A stretch of 64,000 nucleotides of DNA from CAWCTD01 sp963798455 (GTDB lineage: Bacteria; Acidobacteriota; Terriglobia; Bryobacterales; Bryobacteraceae): positions 1,116,001 to 1,180,000 of the forward strand of contig CAWCTD010000003.1 in the NCBI GenBank assembly GCA_963798455.1, written 5' to 3'. The position numbers and the translations under genes were made by a program. Positions 46,265-54,798 of this stretch are shown in pieces (positions within the stretch are counted from its first letter, which is position 1; each line of letters starts with the position of its first letter). The notes below the pieces were generated by a model, which was not told the DNA's origin, did not search any database, and saw only the letters and a list, made by a program, of their open reading frames with translations.

Positions 46265-47149
46265 ATGAAGCAGCCCTATTTCGTGGTGGTACTGGCGCAC
46301 TCACTGCACGGGCGTTTGCGCCGCGTCCACATCCCCCAGAAAGCGCTGTACGCGGTTCTCATCTTCGCCGTTTTCGGTTGCGTCTCCGTGTTTGGCTTCG
46401 TTTCCAGCTATGTTCGCATGGCCTGGAAAGTGGCCAACTACAACTCCCTGCGGCAGGAGACTGACTCCCTGCGGGCCCGATACGACAGCCTCCAAAGGGT
46501 TTTCAACCAGACCAACGAGCAGTTGGCGACATTGCAGTTGTACGCTATCGAAGTCTCGAATGCCTACGGCATCAAACGGAAGCTGGAAGGCCCTTCCGAC
46601 ATTTCGGGGGAAGGACGCCTGGTGCCGACCTTCTCGGAGAGTTTGGAAGAGTATAACTTTTTGAAGAGCGCTAACATCTCCACGTTCCATCACACCTATC
46701 CCAGGCTGTGGCAGGTCAATGTCCGTCCCAGCCTTTGGCCGGTCGAGGGGCGCGTGATCGGAGCCTTTGGGCGACGCAACGACCCATTCTCCGGCGAACA
46801 AGCGTTCCACACTGGCGTGGATATCTCGGGAGTGGTGGGCACGCCCGTCCGCGCCACGGCTGACGGGGTCATCTCGGAGGCCCAGTTCGTCAGCGGCTAC
46901 GGGAGGCTGATTGTCGTCGATCATGGCGGCGGGGTGCAGACCTACTACGCCCATCTCTCCCGTTTCGACGTGATCCCGGGACAGGAGGTCCGCCGGGGGC
47001 AGATTATCGGCGGCGTTGGCGCGTCCGGCCGCGTAACCGCGCCCCACCTCCACTATGAAGTGCGCCTGGGCGGAAGCCCGGTCAACCCGTACACTTTCCT
47101 GGCCCGCTCGTCCATGGCTCGATCGTCTAAGCCCGATCTGCCTTTCTGA
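46265..47149 (+). CDS. Membrane-anchored M23 metallopeptidase
   Basis: A 294-residue cell-wall peptidase. One transmembrane segment (about residues 28-50, ALYAVLIFAVFGCVSVFGFV) anchors the N-terminus. A coiled-coil stretch follows (about 60-100, LRQETDSLRARYDSLQ), then the LytM/M23 domain (about 165-280). Zinc ligands are in FHTGVDISG (His and Asp) and in HLHYEV, and the catalytic His is in TYYAHLS. The combination of membrane anchor, coiled coil and LytM domain resembles cell-division or envelope-remodelling endopeptidases and their regulators. All zinc ligands are present, so it is probably active. GAGGAT precedes the ATG. Stop is followed within 2 bp by the likely start of the transporter gene. 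Confidence 0.88.
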   Translation: MKQPYFVVVLAHSLHGRLRRVHIPQKALYAVLIFAVFGCVSVFGFVSSYVRMAWKVANYNSLRQETDSLRARYDSLQRVFNQTNEQLATLQLYAIEVSNAYGIKRKLEGPSDISGEGRLVPTFSESLEEYNFLKSANISTFHHTYPRLWQVNVRPSLWPVEGRVIGAFGRRNDPFSGEQAFHTGVDISGVVGTPVRATADGVISEAQFVSGYGRLIVVDHGGGVQTYYAHLSRFDVIPGQEVRRGQIIGGVGASGRVTAPHLHYEVRLGGSPVNPYTFLARSSMARSSKPDLPF

Positions 47150-47150
47150 T

Positions 47151-48035
47151 TTGAAGCGCCTCGACACGGCTTCCCCCTCCCTCCCTCCCCTCCGTTCACA
47201 CAGGCTCAGCTTGTTGGGTGCGGCGGTGCTGTTTTCCACCGGTGGCGCAGCGATCAAGTCGGCGTCATTGAGCGGATGGCAGGTGGCCAGCTTCCGCTCC
47301 GCCGTGGCCGCGGCGGCCGTGCTCGTGCTCGTGCCAGCGGCCCGGCGCAACTGGAGCTGGCGGGTTCCCCTGGTGGGGGTGGCGTACGCCGCAACGCTTA
47401 TTCTGTTCGTGCTGGCGAACAAGCTCACCACGGCGGCCAACACTATCTTTCTTCAATCGACCGCGCCGTTCTACCTTCTGCTGCTGGGCCCCTGGCTGCT
47501 CAAGGAGCCGATCCGGCGCTCCGACCTGGCGTTGCTGGCCATCGTGAGTATCGGGGCGTCGTTATTCTTTGCGGGCCGGCAACTCCCCGTTCACACCGCG
47601 CCGGACCCGCTTTCCGGCAACGTCCTCGCCCTGTTCTCGGGCGTCACCTGGGCTTTGACCCTGGTTGGCCTCCGGTGGCTGAACAGCCGCCAGGGCGGGG
47701 GCGAGCAAGGCATGGCAAGCGTGGCGGCGGGGAATGCTCTGGCGTTCCTCTTCTGTCTCCCCAAAGCCCTCCCGGCGGTGTTCTCCACGCCGGACGTGCT
47801 CGTGATTCTGTACCTGGGGGTGTTCCAGATCGGGCTGGCCTACGTGTTCCTAGCCCGTGGATTGCGTGTGGTTCCCGCTTTGGAGAGTTCGCTGCTGCTG
47901 CTGCTGGAACCTGCCTTGAATCCGGTCTGGGCCGCGCTTGTCCACAATGAGAGGCCCTCCAGGCTGGCCGTTGCGGGGGGAGCGTTGATTTTGAGCGCCA
48001 GCCTCGGCCGAGCCTTGCTGCGCCGGAGCCGGTGA
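47151..48035 (+). CDS. EamA/DMT-family transporter
   Basis: A ten-helix drug/metabolite-type transporter made of two EamA repeats of five helices each. The first hydrophobic helix begins LSLLGAAVLFSTGGAAI and the last ends ALILSASLGRAL; LESSLLLLLEPALNPVWA is a typical EamA signature in helix 9. The start is uncertain: the frame extends back to 47055 inside the M23 gene. The TTG immediately after the M23 stop is chosen because it avoids that overlap, but no clear ribosome site is seen. Substrate unknown; family members export small metabolites or amino acids. Confidence 0.8.
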   Translation: MKRLDTASPSLPPLRSHRLSLLGAAVLFSTGGAAIKSASLSGWQVASFRSAVAAAAVLVLVPAARRNWSWRVPLVGVAYAATLILFVLANKLTTAANTIFLQSTAPFYLLLLGPWLLKEPIRRSDLALLAIVSIGASLFFAGRQLPVHTAPDPLSGNVLALFSGVTWALTLVGLRWLNSRQGGGEQGMASVAAGNALAFLFCLPKALPAVFSTPDVLVILYLGVFQIGLAYVFLARGLRVVPALESSLLLLLEPALNPVWAALVHNERPSRLAVAGGALILSASLGRALLRRSR

Positions 48036-48055
48036 CAAGCCGTTCGGCAGCCGAT

Positions 48056-49192
48056 CTACCGGCGTGCCGCCAGGATGCGTTCCAGGATGTCCGGTATTTC
48101 AAACACGGCCCTGTTGTTTAGGGCGGCCGCACTAGCCCGATAGCGGGCCAGCGCGGCGGGCTCCGTCAGGCGCGCGACCACAGTTTCGATATCACGGAAA
48201 TCCCTGACCACGAGGCCGACCTGCTTCTCCCTCACCCACGCGGCGTTGTAGCGCTCCTGGGGCAAGGTCCAGGCATTGGACTGCACGATCACGGGCAGCT
48301 TCATCGCCAGAGCCTCACTGATGCTGCCAGGGCCCGGCTTGCCGATGAAAAAATCGGCGAGATCCATGTAGCGGCGCACCTCGGAGGTGAAGCCCTCGAC
48401 AAACATGGGAACCCGCCTCTGGTATTCGCGCAATTGGCGGACCAGCTTCTTGTTCTGCCCGCAGATCAAGATCAACTGCACGTCCAGCGCGGACCGGTCC
48501 AGCCTGCGGGCGATGTCCAACATGACGTCCGACCCCTGGCCTCCGAACATAACCAGTCCGGTGACCCTGTCCGGATCAAGGCCCAGGCGCATCCTTTCGG
48601 CGGCCCTGTCCGCGTTCATCGGCTGGTAGAAGCTCGGGTTCAGGATCATGCCCGAGACTTGAAAGATGCGTTCATCGTCGTACCCCTGCTTCTTGGCCTG
48701 CTCCACGGCTCGATCCGAGCCGCAGATCAGAAACTGCTCCTGGCGTTCGATCCAGAAGTGAGGCGGGTAGTCGGCGAAGTCGGTGAGGACGGTGACGAAG
48801 GGAGCTTCGGGGCGCACATTTCTCAAGCTTTCGCGAAGGGCCCGGTTGAAGTTCGGAACCAGCGAGACCACCAGGTCCGGCAGGCTGCCGCGCCAATGGT
48901 CCTCCAGCAGCCGCACCTGCTGGGTGTGGCTGGCGCGGATCGCGGCGTGCATCAGCCCGCACAAGTGGGAGGAGCCCAGGGTCCAGCCCTTTCTCAGCAG
49001 CAGGTTGTAGACGTCCTGAAGCCGCAGGCCAAGCAGTTTGCGGAAGACGTCAATCGGGTCGAGCAGTTCCTGAAGGTTGACCCGGCGCACTTCCCACGGC
49101 CTGTTCTGACCGGCAATGACCGACTCCAACGCCGTGGTGGCGGCTCGATGCCCGCCGCCGGCCTCGAAATAGACCAGTTCGATCCGAGTCAC
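48056..49192 (-). CDS. MGDG-synthase-like glycosyltransferase (GT28 type)
   Basis: A 378-residue GT-B glycosyltransferase. The N-terminal half begins IELVYFEAGGGHRAATTAL, the mark of the MGDG_synth domain in which GGGH binds the acceptor region. The C-terminal half has the nucleotide-sugar site with VMFGGQGSD, FFIGKPGPGSISEALAMKLP and PQERYNAAWV. Relatives transfer a sugar from UDP-sugar onto diacylglycerol or, in MurG-like cases, onto lipid carriers. A membrane glycolipid product is therefore likely. The gene stands alone on the minus strand, between the transporter and tdk. Confidence 0.82.
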   Translation of the reverse strand: MTRIELVYFEAGGGHRAATTALESVIAGQNRPWEVRRVNLQELLDPIDVFRKLLGLRLQDVYNLLLRKGWTLGSSHLCGLMHAAIRASHTQQVRLLEDHWRGSLPDLVVSLVPNFNRALRESLRNVRPEAPFVTVLTDFADYPPHFWIERQEQFLICGSDRAVEQAKKQGYDDERIFQVSGMILNPSFYQPMNADRAAERMRLGLDPDRVTGLVMFGGQGSDVMLDIARRLDRSALDVQLILICGQNKKLVRQLREYQRRVPMFVEGFTSEVRRYMDLADFFIGKPGPGSISEALAMKLPVIVQSNAWTLPQERYNAAWVREKQVGLVVRDFRDIETVVARLTEPAALARYRASAAALNNRAVFEIPDILERILAARR

Positions 49193-49248
49193 CCAGACTA
49201 TTCTTTCACAAGCGACACAGCCCGGAGAGGCGTGCTATCAATGGAACG

Positions 49249-49878
49249 ATGAACTTCATGACAGGGAACTCGGGTTGGATCGAAGTGATCTGTGGCCCGA
49301 TGTTCTCGGGGAAAAGCGAGGAGCTGATACGCCGACTGCGCCGCGCCATGATCGCCCGGAAGCGCGTGCAGGTGTTCAAACCCGCTCTCGACGACCGCTA
49401 CTCCCCGGACGAGATCGTCTCCCATGGCGACCTGCGGATGAAGTCGGAAGTCGTGCGGAGCGCCCAGGACATCCTGGGGTGCCTGGACTGGCGCACCGAG
49501 GTGATCGGAGTGGACGAGGCGAACTTCCTTGGGCAAGACCTGATCGGTCTGGTCACTCAGTTCGCCGACAGCGGAAAGCAAGTGATTGTCTCGGGCCTGG
49601 ACACGGACTACATGGGCCGGCCGTTCCCGCCCATCCCCGACTTGCTCTGCCTGGCCGAGTCCATCAGCAAGATGCTGGCCGTCTGCATGCGGTGCGGGGC
49701 TCCCGCCAAGCACACGCAGCGGCTGATCGCCTCTGACGAACTGATCGTGGTGGGCGCCGCGGGAATGTACGAGGCGCGCTGCCGGCGCTGCTTCGAGCCG
49801 GGGGGATCCAAACAAGAGGTGCTCGAGTTCGCGCGGCAGCCGGCGCAGCGCTGGCCGCCGGACCCGGCCGAAACCTGA
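49249..49878 (+). CDS. tdk: Thymidine kinase (type II)
   Basis: A 209-residue thymidine kinase that salvages thymidine to dTMP. The P-loop is GPMFSGKSEEL (residues 15-25), the catalytic Glu lies in VIGVDEANF, and the zinc ribbon uses CMRCG and CRRCF (residues about 148-187). Length and order match the bacterial type II enzyme. An alternative ATG lies three codons downstream. It is the first of a run of plus-strand genes, divergent from the glycosyltransferase gene. Confidence 0.95.
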   Translation: MNFMTGNSGWIEVICGPMFSGKSEELIRRLRRAMIARKRVQVFKPALDDRYSPDEIVSHGDLRMKSEVVRSAQDILGCLDWRTEVIGVDEANFLGQDLIGLVTQFADSGKQVIVSGLDTDYMGRPFPPIPDLLCLAESISKMLAVCMRCGAPAKHTQRLIASDELIVVGAAGMYEARCRRCFEPGGSKQEVLEFARQPAQRWPPDPAET

Positions 49879-49942
49879 GCCGGTTCCCAGGCCGGTGGCG
49901 GCCATCCCCCGCATTTTCGTAAACTGAAAGGTACCGGTTGGT

Positions 49943-50461
49943 ATGTGGCGATTCATCTCAATCCGCGATCATCGCCTCATGCGCCGCGTGCAGAGGTGGC
50001 GCGCTCCACGGTGGGTGCGCCTCTGGATGGTGTGGGCCACGCGCGGCGGCGATGGCTGGTTGTGGTGCCTTCTGGGCTTTGCTGTCCTGTTGTTCGGAGG
50101 TCCGGAGGCGCTGGCAGCTTTGGCGGCCGCCGGGCTGGCGACCATGGCGGGCGTAGCGCTGTTTGTCTGGCTGAAGCGCAAGGCCGGGCGCACCCGTCCT
50201 TGCACCATCGAGCCGCACTGCTGGTCGAGGGTGTTGCCACCGGATCACTTCTCCTTCCCTTCGGGTCATTCCATCACGGCTTTCGCCGTGGCTCTGTCGC
50301 TCGGGCTGTTCTTTCCTCTCTGGATGGCCGCGCTGCTGTTCTGCGCGGTCAGCGTGGCGGTCTCGCGAGTGGTCCTCGGCATGCACTTTCTGAGCGACGT
50401 CGTGGCCGGGTCGGCCATTGGCTCCATGCTCGGCTACGCTGCTTTCCGTTTGTTCAGCTAA
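49943..50461 (+). CDS. PAP2-family membrane phosphatase
   Basis: A 172-residue membrane protein with the three phosphatase motifs of the PAP2 superfamily: KRKAGRTRP (about residues 75-83), SFPSGHS (about 108-114) and SRVVLGMHFLSD (about 144-155), which together hold the catalytic Arg and His residues. Four to five hydrophobic helices surround them. Likely substrates are phosphatidic acid or undecaprenyl diphosphate; which one cannot be told. RmuC starts 13 bp downstream, so the genes may be co-transcribed. Confidence 0.85.
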   Translation: MWRFISIRDHRLMRRVQRWRAPRWVRLWMVWATRGGDGWLWCLLGFAVLLFGGPEALAALAAAGLATMAGVALFVWLKRKAGRTRPCTIEPHCWSRVLPPDHFSFPSGHSITAFAVALSLGLFFPLWMAALLFCAVSVAVSRVVLGMHFLSDVVAGSAIGSMLGYAAFRLFS

Positions 50462-50474
50462 CAGGCACTGGAAC

Positions 50475-51683
50475 ATGGACGCCTGGGCGCTTTTGCTCGC
50501 GGGAGTGGTTCTGGGTTGCGTCGTCGGCGGGCTGGCCTCAGCCCTGATGGCTCGCTCCAGGCTTTCCCGGGCGGAGACCGGAAAGGCCGTGGCCGAAGCC
50601 CGGCTGGCCTCGGCCGAGTCGGCTGCCGCCAGGATCGGAGAGACCTTCCAGGCATTGGCGGATGCTTCGTTGCGGTCCAGCCAGGGGGCCTTCTTGGAGG
50701 TTGCCAAGGGGACGCTGGAGACCGTGCGGGCGCAGATCTCCGGGGATCTGGCGCAGCGCCAGACCGCCGTCGAAGGGGTGATCCAGCCCTTGGCCACCTC
50801 GCTGGAGAAGCTGGAGAGCCAACTGCGCGAATTGGAGAAGGCCCGTCACGAGACCGTCGGCGCCCTGCGCGACCAGTTGCAGGGCCTGGCCCAGGAGACC
50901 AGGTTGCTCTCTAGCGCCCTGCGCGCCCCGCAGATCCGCGGCCGCTGGGGTGAGATCACGCTCCGGCGGGTCGCGGAGCTGGCCGGAATGGTCAAGCACT
51001 GCGATTTCGTGGAGCAAGAGACCCTGGAGGGCCAGGACGGGCGCCTCCGCCCGGACATGGTGGTGACCCTGCCGGGAGACCGCACGTTGGCCATCGACGC
51101 CAAGGTGCCGCTTAGCGCTTACATGGAAGCGGTTTCGGCCGTGGATGACTCGCGGCGGCGCGAGGCCCTCATTCGCCACGGCCAGCAGGTTCTGGCCCAC
51201 GTGAACCAATTGAGCAGCAAGCAGTACTGGAGCCAGCTCCAGCCCGCCCCCGAGATGGTGGTCTTGTTCCTCCCCGGCGACCAATTCTTCAGCGCCGCCT
51301 TGGAGTACAACCCCACCCTGATCGAGGATGCCCTGGACCGCAAGGTGCTGCTGGCCACGCCGACCACCCTGATTTCCGTGCTGAAAGGCATCAGCTACGG
51401 ATGGCGCCAGCAACAACTGGCCGAGAACGCGGAACTGATCCGCAAGGTGGCGGCCGAGTTCTATGACCGGCTTCAGGTCATGCACGAACACTACGAGGAC
51501 GCGGGAAAGCACCTGGAGAAGGCCGTCGAGGCCTACAATCGGTCGGTGGCGTCCTGGGAGCAGCGGCTTCTCCCTTCGCTGCGGAAGGTCCGCGAGCTGG
51601 GGGCGGTGGGTGGCGAAGAGCCTTCCGCTCCGGAGCGAATCGATCTCGTCCCGCGCAATCCGAAGAGGATCGAAACAACCTAG
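50475..51683 (+). CDS. rmuC: DNA recombination protein RmuC
   Basis: A 402-residue RmuC-family protein. An N-terminal transmembrane helix (ALLLAGVVLGCVVGGLASAL) is followed by a long coiled coil (about 30-150) and a nuclease-fold domain (about 160-340) with RGRWGEITLRRVAELAGM, DFVEQ, RPDMVVTLPGDRTLAIDAK and FLPGD. The family is thought to limit inversion events at short inverted repeats. The ATG chosen follows the PAP2 stop by 13 bp; the frame is open further upstream inside that gene, but this adds a non-typical N-terminus. Confidence 0.9.
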   Translation: MDAWALLLAGVVLGCVVGGLASALMARSRLSRAETGKAVAEARLASAESAAARIGETFQALADASLRSSQGAFLEVAKGTLETVRAQISGDLAQRQTAVEGVIQPLATSLEKLESQLRELEKARHETVGALRDQLQGLAQETRLLSSALRAPQIRGRWGEITLRRVAELAGMVKHCDFVEQETLEGQDGRLRPDMVVTLPGDRTLAIDAKVPLSAYMEAVSAVDDSRRREALIRHGQQVLAHVNQLSSKQYWSQLQPAPEMVVLFLPGDQFFSAALEYNPTLIEDALDRKVLLATPTTLISVLKGISYGWRQQQLAENAELIRKVAAEFYDRLQVMHEHYEDAGKHLEKAVEAYNRSVASWEQRLLPSLRKVRELGAVGGEEPSAPERIDLVPRNPKRIETT

Positions 51684-51693
51684 ACACTGCCCG

Positions 51694-52605
51694 ATGCTCC
51701 GTAACATCCTGTTGTTTCTCTCCGAGCAACCTCATCTGCGCCGCTGGATGGAAACCTCTCCCGTGGCGGAGCGGCTCACCAGGCGTTTTGTGGCGGGCAA
51801 GATTCTGGAGCGGGAGCTGGAGGTCTGCCGCCGTCTGAACCGCGATGGCATCCTGGTGACGGTCGATCATCTGGGCGAGAAGGTGACGTCGCCGGATGAG
51901 GCGGGGGCATCGCTCGAGGCTTATTTGGCGGTGCTGCGACGTATTGCCGCCGAGAAACTCGAGGCGAGCGTGTCGATCAAGCTGACCCAGTTCGGGCTCG
52001 ACCTCTCGGAGGAGGTCTGCCGGCGGAACGTGGGTACATTGGTGGCCGCGGCCCGTGCGGTGGATGGGTTCGTGGAGATGGACATGGAGTCGCGCGAATA
52101 TGTGGACCGCACATTGGGGATCGCCACGGAAATGCACGAGCGTTTCGGGAGGGTGCGAAGCGTGATTCAGGCGTATCTATACCGGAGCGGGGAAGACACC
52201 GCGGCTCTCTGCCGGAAAGGAGTCCCGGTGCGGCTCTGCAAGGGCGCTTACCGCGAACCGGCCACGGCGGCTTTCCCGCGCAAGTCCCAGGTGAACGAAA
52301 ACTACAAGCGTCTGTCCGAAGTGCTGCTCGATCGCGGCGTGTACCCGGCGCTGGCGACCCACGATCCGAACATGATCGAACATGCGCGTCAGTTCGCGGA
52401 GCGCAAGGGAATCCCGAAGAGCGATTTCGAATTTCAGATGCTTTACGGTATTCGGCGTGACCTTCAGGCGCGGCTGGTTCGGGAAGGATACCGCCTGCGC
52501 CTGTACGTTCCCTACGGCGACGCCTGGTACCCTTACTTCATGAGGAGGCTGGCGGAGCGTCCCGCCAACCTGCTCTTCCTTGCAAGGAACCTCATGCGGA
52601 GGTGA
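51694..52605 (+). CDS. Proline dehydrogenase (monofunctional)
   Basis: A 303-residue FAD-dependent proline dehydrogenase catalysing the first step of proline breakdown to glutamate. It has the barrel motifs of the family: SIKLTQFGLDL, FVEMDMES (in the VRIDMEG position), VRLCKGAYREP, LATHDPNMI and FEFQMLYGIRRDLQ; the C-terminal YVPYGDAWYPYFMRRLAERP binds the substrate and is strongly conserved. The start is the ATG 10 bp after rmuC; no earlier Met is compatible with the family. The P5C dehydrogenase partner is not in the window. Confidence 0.92.
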   Translation: MLRNILLFLSEQPHLRRWMETSPVAERLTRRFVAGKILERELEVCRRLNRDGILVTVDHLGEKVTSPDEAGASLEAYLAVLRRIAAEKLEASVSIKLTQFGLDLSEEVCRRNVGTLVAAARAVDGFVEMDMESREYVDRTLGIATEMHERFGRVRSVIQAYLYRSGEDTAALCRKGVPVRLCKGAYREPATAAFPRKSQVNENYKRLSEVLLDRGVYPALATHDPNMIEHARQFAERKGIPKSDFEFQMLYGIRRDLQARLVREGYRLRLYVPYGDAWYPYFMRRLAERPANLLFLARNLMRR

Positions 52606-52613
52606 GAGGCGGC

Positions 52614-52955
52614 ATGAAGCCCGGAAGATGGCGAATGGCCGCCGGCGCGGCGGCGCTGCTGGTGCTGATTCTGTTCGCGGTGCGGCTCCTGCCCCCCTAC
52701 TGGCGGAATCTGGAGTTTCAGGGGCTGCTGGAGGAGACGGCGCAGCAGGCGGCCGGGTCGGGTGAACGGGACGAGTCCGTGCGGGTGAAAGTGGTCAATG
52801 CCGCAGCCAGGTTGGGCCTGCGCGTGGGCTTCGACCAGGTGCGACTCAAGCGCGCCCCGGGCCGGCTGGAGATCGAGGTGCTGTACGTCGTTCCCGTCGA
52901 GCTGCCGCTCTACAGCGTGGATCTCCACTTCCGCCCGCGCGCGCGGGTGCCGTGA
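52614..52955 (+). CDS. Small single-pass membrane protein, unknown function
   Basis: A 113-residue protein, 8 bp after the proline dehydrogenase stop. Basic residues (KPGRWR) precede one transmembrane helix (about residues 8-28, AAGAAALLVLILFAVRLL). The remaining 80 residues form a mixed alpha/beta domain outside the membrane, ending in VLYVVPVELPLYSVDLHFRP. The pattern of a membrane-anchored small domain with alternating strands recalls DUF4845-type proteins, but the resemblance is weak. GAGAGG lies 4 nt before the ATG. Confidence 0.65.
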   Translation: MKPGRWRMAAGAAALLVLILFAVRLLPPYWRNLEFQGLLEETAQQAAGSGERDESVRVKVVNAAARLGLRVGFDQVRLKRAPGRLEIEVLYVVPVELPLYSVDLHFRPRARVP

Positions 52956-53334
52956 GAGCCTGAGTACTCCATTTCAGAAGTGCGCTCACGTATTTGATCG
53001 CTCTCCAGGGCGCGCCACCTCCGCGGGTAGGGCGTAACACCGCTAGTTGGACCACGCCACGCTGCTCCAAGCGTCCCCAAACGCCGTATCCGGGGAGCTT
53101 CAGGCCGGCGGCACTTCTATGGGATGCCAACACGACCAAGTCGCTCCACAACTGCCGTGACCGGCGTATATCGGGACTAATCCGGGCGCGAGGTGCGCCA
53201 GGCGGCCGAGGTCGGATCGAAGAGGAAGAGCACTGCGCTGCTCGCCGCACCCTGAATGTTGGTAGAATGAGCGGAAACCTAGACCTACTTGTTGGCGGGT
53301 AGCCGCGGGCGGCTGCAGATTGTGCCGACACAAC
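52956..53334. other. 379-bp gap without a recognised gene
   Basis: No convincing reading frame, RNA gene or hairpin with a T-run was found between the small membrane protein and the S-4TM gene. Short open frames on both strands have no family features. It marks the border between the housekeeping block and the defence island. Confidence 0.5.
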
Positions 53335-54240
53335 ATGGCTCAAGACGCTGAAAACTCACCTGCTGGGGACCCATATGATGCCTTTGCCCTCTCGCGCGCG
53401 CTCGACTGGTGCGCGAAGTGGTGGTGGGGTGCGTCCCTGATATTCAAACTCTTGGGGTTCTCGGCTGGGTTGTCCATCATGCTGCCGTTGTCGGCGGAAC
53501 GGGTCCCCTTCATCGTGGCCGCGCTCACGTTGATCTCGGAATTGGGTTGGTACCGCTCGGAAGCAATCAAGTCGCGCGCGCAGCGACTGCGGCGGAAGCT
53601 CGATCTTCAGGATTCGCTTGGCTGGCAAATGTCCGGTGCCGAATTCTCGGATCTGCTGATGCGATGCCCACGATCCGTGAAGAATCGGGCAAGAGCCGAT
53701 CGATCAAATGAGCCATACTTTGCGAGCAAAGAGCCCCCAGGCCCACGCCGCGCACTCCAGAACGTCTCGGAGTCAGCCTGGTGGAGCAAACATCTTGCAG
53801 AGCGGATGGGCCACATCTGCCTGACCGTGGTCATTCTGGGCGTAATCACGGCAGTTGTCATACTTGACATAGCACTGCAGACCGTCGGGCAGGCAGATAC
53901 CCGAGCCAGTGTCGCCCGGGTCGTTACGGCCCTGCTCATGTTTCTGCTCTCCATCGGCATTATCGGGCTCACTCTGGGATATTACAGCCTTGCGCGAAAC
54001 GCCGGTCACAGTGAGCAGGTCGCGACCGGACTCGTCGACTCCGGGCACGCCGACATTGTCGATGCCGTCAAGATAATGAACGAGTATCACGTCTCCAGAG
54101 CGATAGGCCCGATTATCCCGACATGGATATGGAAACTGCGAAGGAGCGAGCTGAATGCCACATGGGCGCGCTATCGTGCAAAACCCCGAACAGACTCGCG
54201 GCACCGACATAAAGCGATTAAGAGATCCCAGTTTCGCTAA
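53335..54240 (+). CDS. S-4TM family putative pore-forming effector
   Basis: A 301-residue protein with four transmembrane helices in two pairs (about residues 30-50, 56-76, 160-182 and 193-216) separated by a charged region of about 80 residues. The layout, with WWWGASLIFKLLG opening helix 1 and a long basic tail, matches the S-4TM family predicted by comparative genomics to act as pore-forming effectors of nucleotide-signalled defence systems. The ATG chosen starts AQDAENSP; a TTG 15 nt earlier is possible and neither has a clear ribosome site. It converges on the SLATT gene with 3 bp between stops. Its partner sensor may be one of the CD-NTases downstream. Confidence 0.7.
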   Translation: MAQDAENSPAGDPYDAFALSRALDWCAKWWWGASLIFKLLGFSAGLSIMLPLSAERVPFIVAALTLISELGWYRSEAIKSRAQRLRRKLDLQDSLGWQMSGAEFSDLLMRCPRSVKNRARADRSNEPYFASKEPPGPRRALQNVSESAWWSKHLAERMGHICLTVVILGVITAVVILDIALQTVGQADTRASVARVVTALLMFLLSIGIIGLTLGYYSLARNAGHSEQVATGLVDSGHADIVDAVKIMNEYHVSRAIGPIIPTWIWKLRRSELNATWARYRAKPRTDSRHRHKAIKRSQFR

Positions 54241-54243
54241 CCC

Positions 54244-54798
54244 CTAAGCGCTCTTGTCCACCTGGTAAACTCCTTCGCCTGCCTCCATTCGTTTCTTGGC
54301 CCTGCTATAAGCCCAGCCGGGAATCTGCGGGTAGCTCTGGTTCAGCTTGTTCTTCTCGTCGCAAAGGTCGCGGAGCTTTTCTGTCAGGATCTGTTCGGTA
54401 TTTCCCTCTTTCCAGCACTCGATCGTCCAGAACATCCGCGACCGCGTGCAGAGCGCATCGTAGTTGTTGCCGGCGGTGAGATGAGTCGCAGCCTTCTCAT
54501 TCGGGTTGAGGAATGTGGCGACCGCCGAGAGCATTGCGATGACGAGCGCCAGAATACCCACGGCAACCCGGTAGCTGTCGGAAAACGTGAACGCAGCCGC
54601 TACGGCGGAGACGACAGATATAGCAATCCCGATCCACAGATGAGAGTTGGCCCAGGATTGCGCTGCCGCGAAGTGCCCTTTCGAGCTGTACATCGTATTC
54701 TCTTCGAGGCGCTTCGCCTCTTTGATGATCTCGTCCTTCGCCGATGGTACGACCCTCTCGGCAGTGGTCTGTGGCTGATCAGGCTGGGTGTTAGCCAT
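54244..54798 (-). CDS. SLATT-domain membrane effector
   Basis: A 184-residue SLATT (SMODS and SLOG-associating two-TM effector) protein. Two transmembrane helices (about residues 51-69 and 75-94, WIGIAISVVSAVAAAF and VGILALVIAMLSAVATFL) are preceded by a helix with RLEENTMYSSKGHFAAAQSW and followed by a long amphipathic helical segment (HLTAGNNYDALCTRSRMFW), the usual SLATT pattern. Such proteins are thought to open membrane pores when a cyclic nucleotide is made. Its ATG overlaps the end of the CD-NTase gene by 8 bp, so translation is coupled. Because that gene is broken, the effector may be silent. Confidence 0.85.
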   Translation of the reverse strand: MANTQPDQPQTTAERVVPSAKDEIIKEAKRLEENTMYSSKGHFAAAQSWANSHLWIGIAISVVSAVAAAFTFSDSYRVAVGILALVIAMLSAVATFLNPNEKAATHLTAGNNYDALCTRSRMFWTIECWKEGNTEQILTEKLRDLCDEKNKLNQSYPQIPGWAYSRAKKRMEAGEGVYQVDKSA

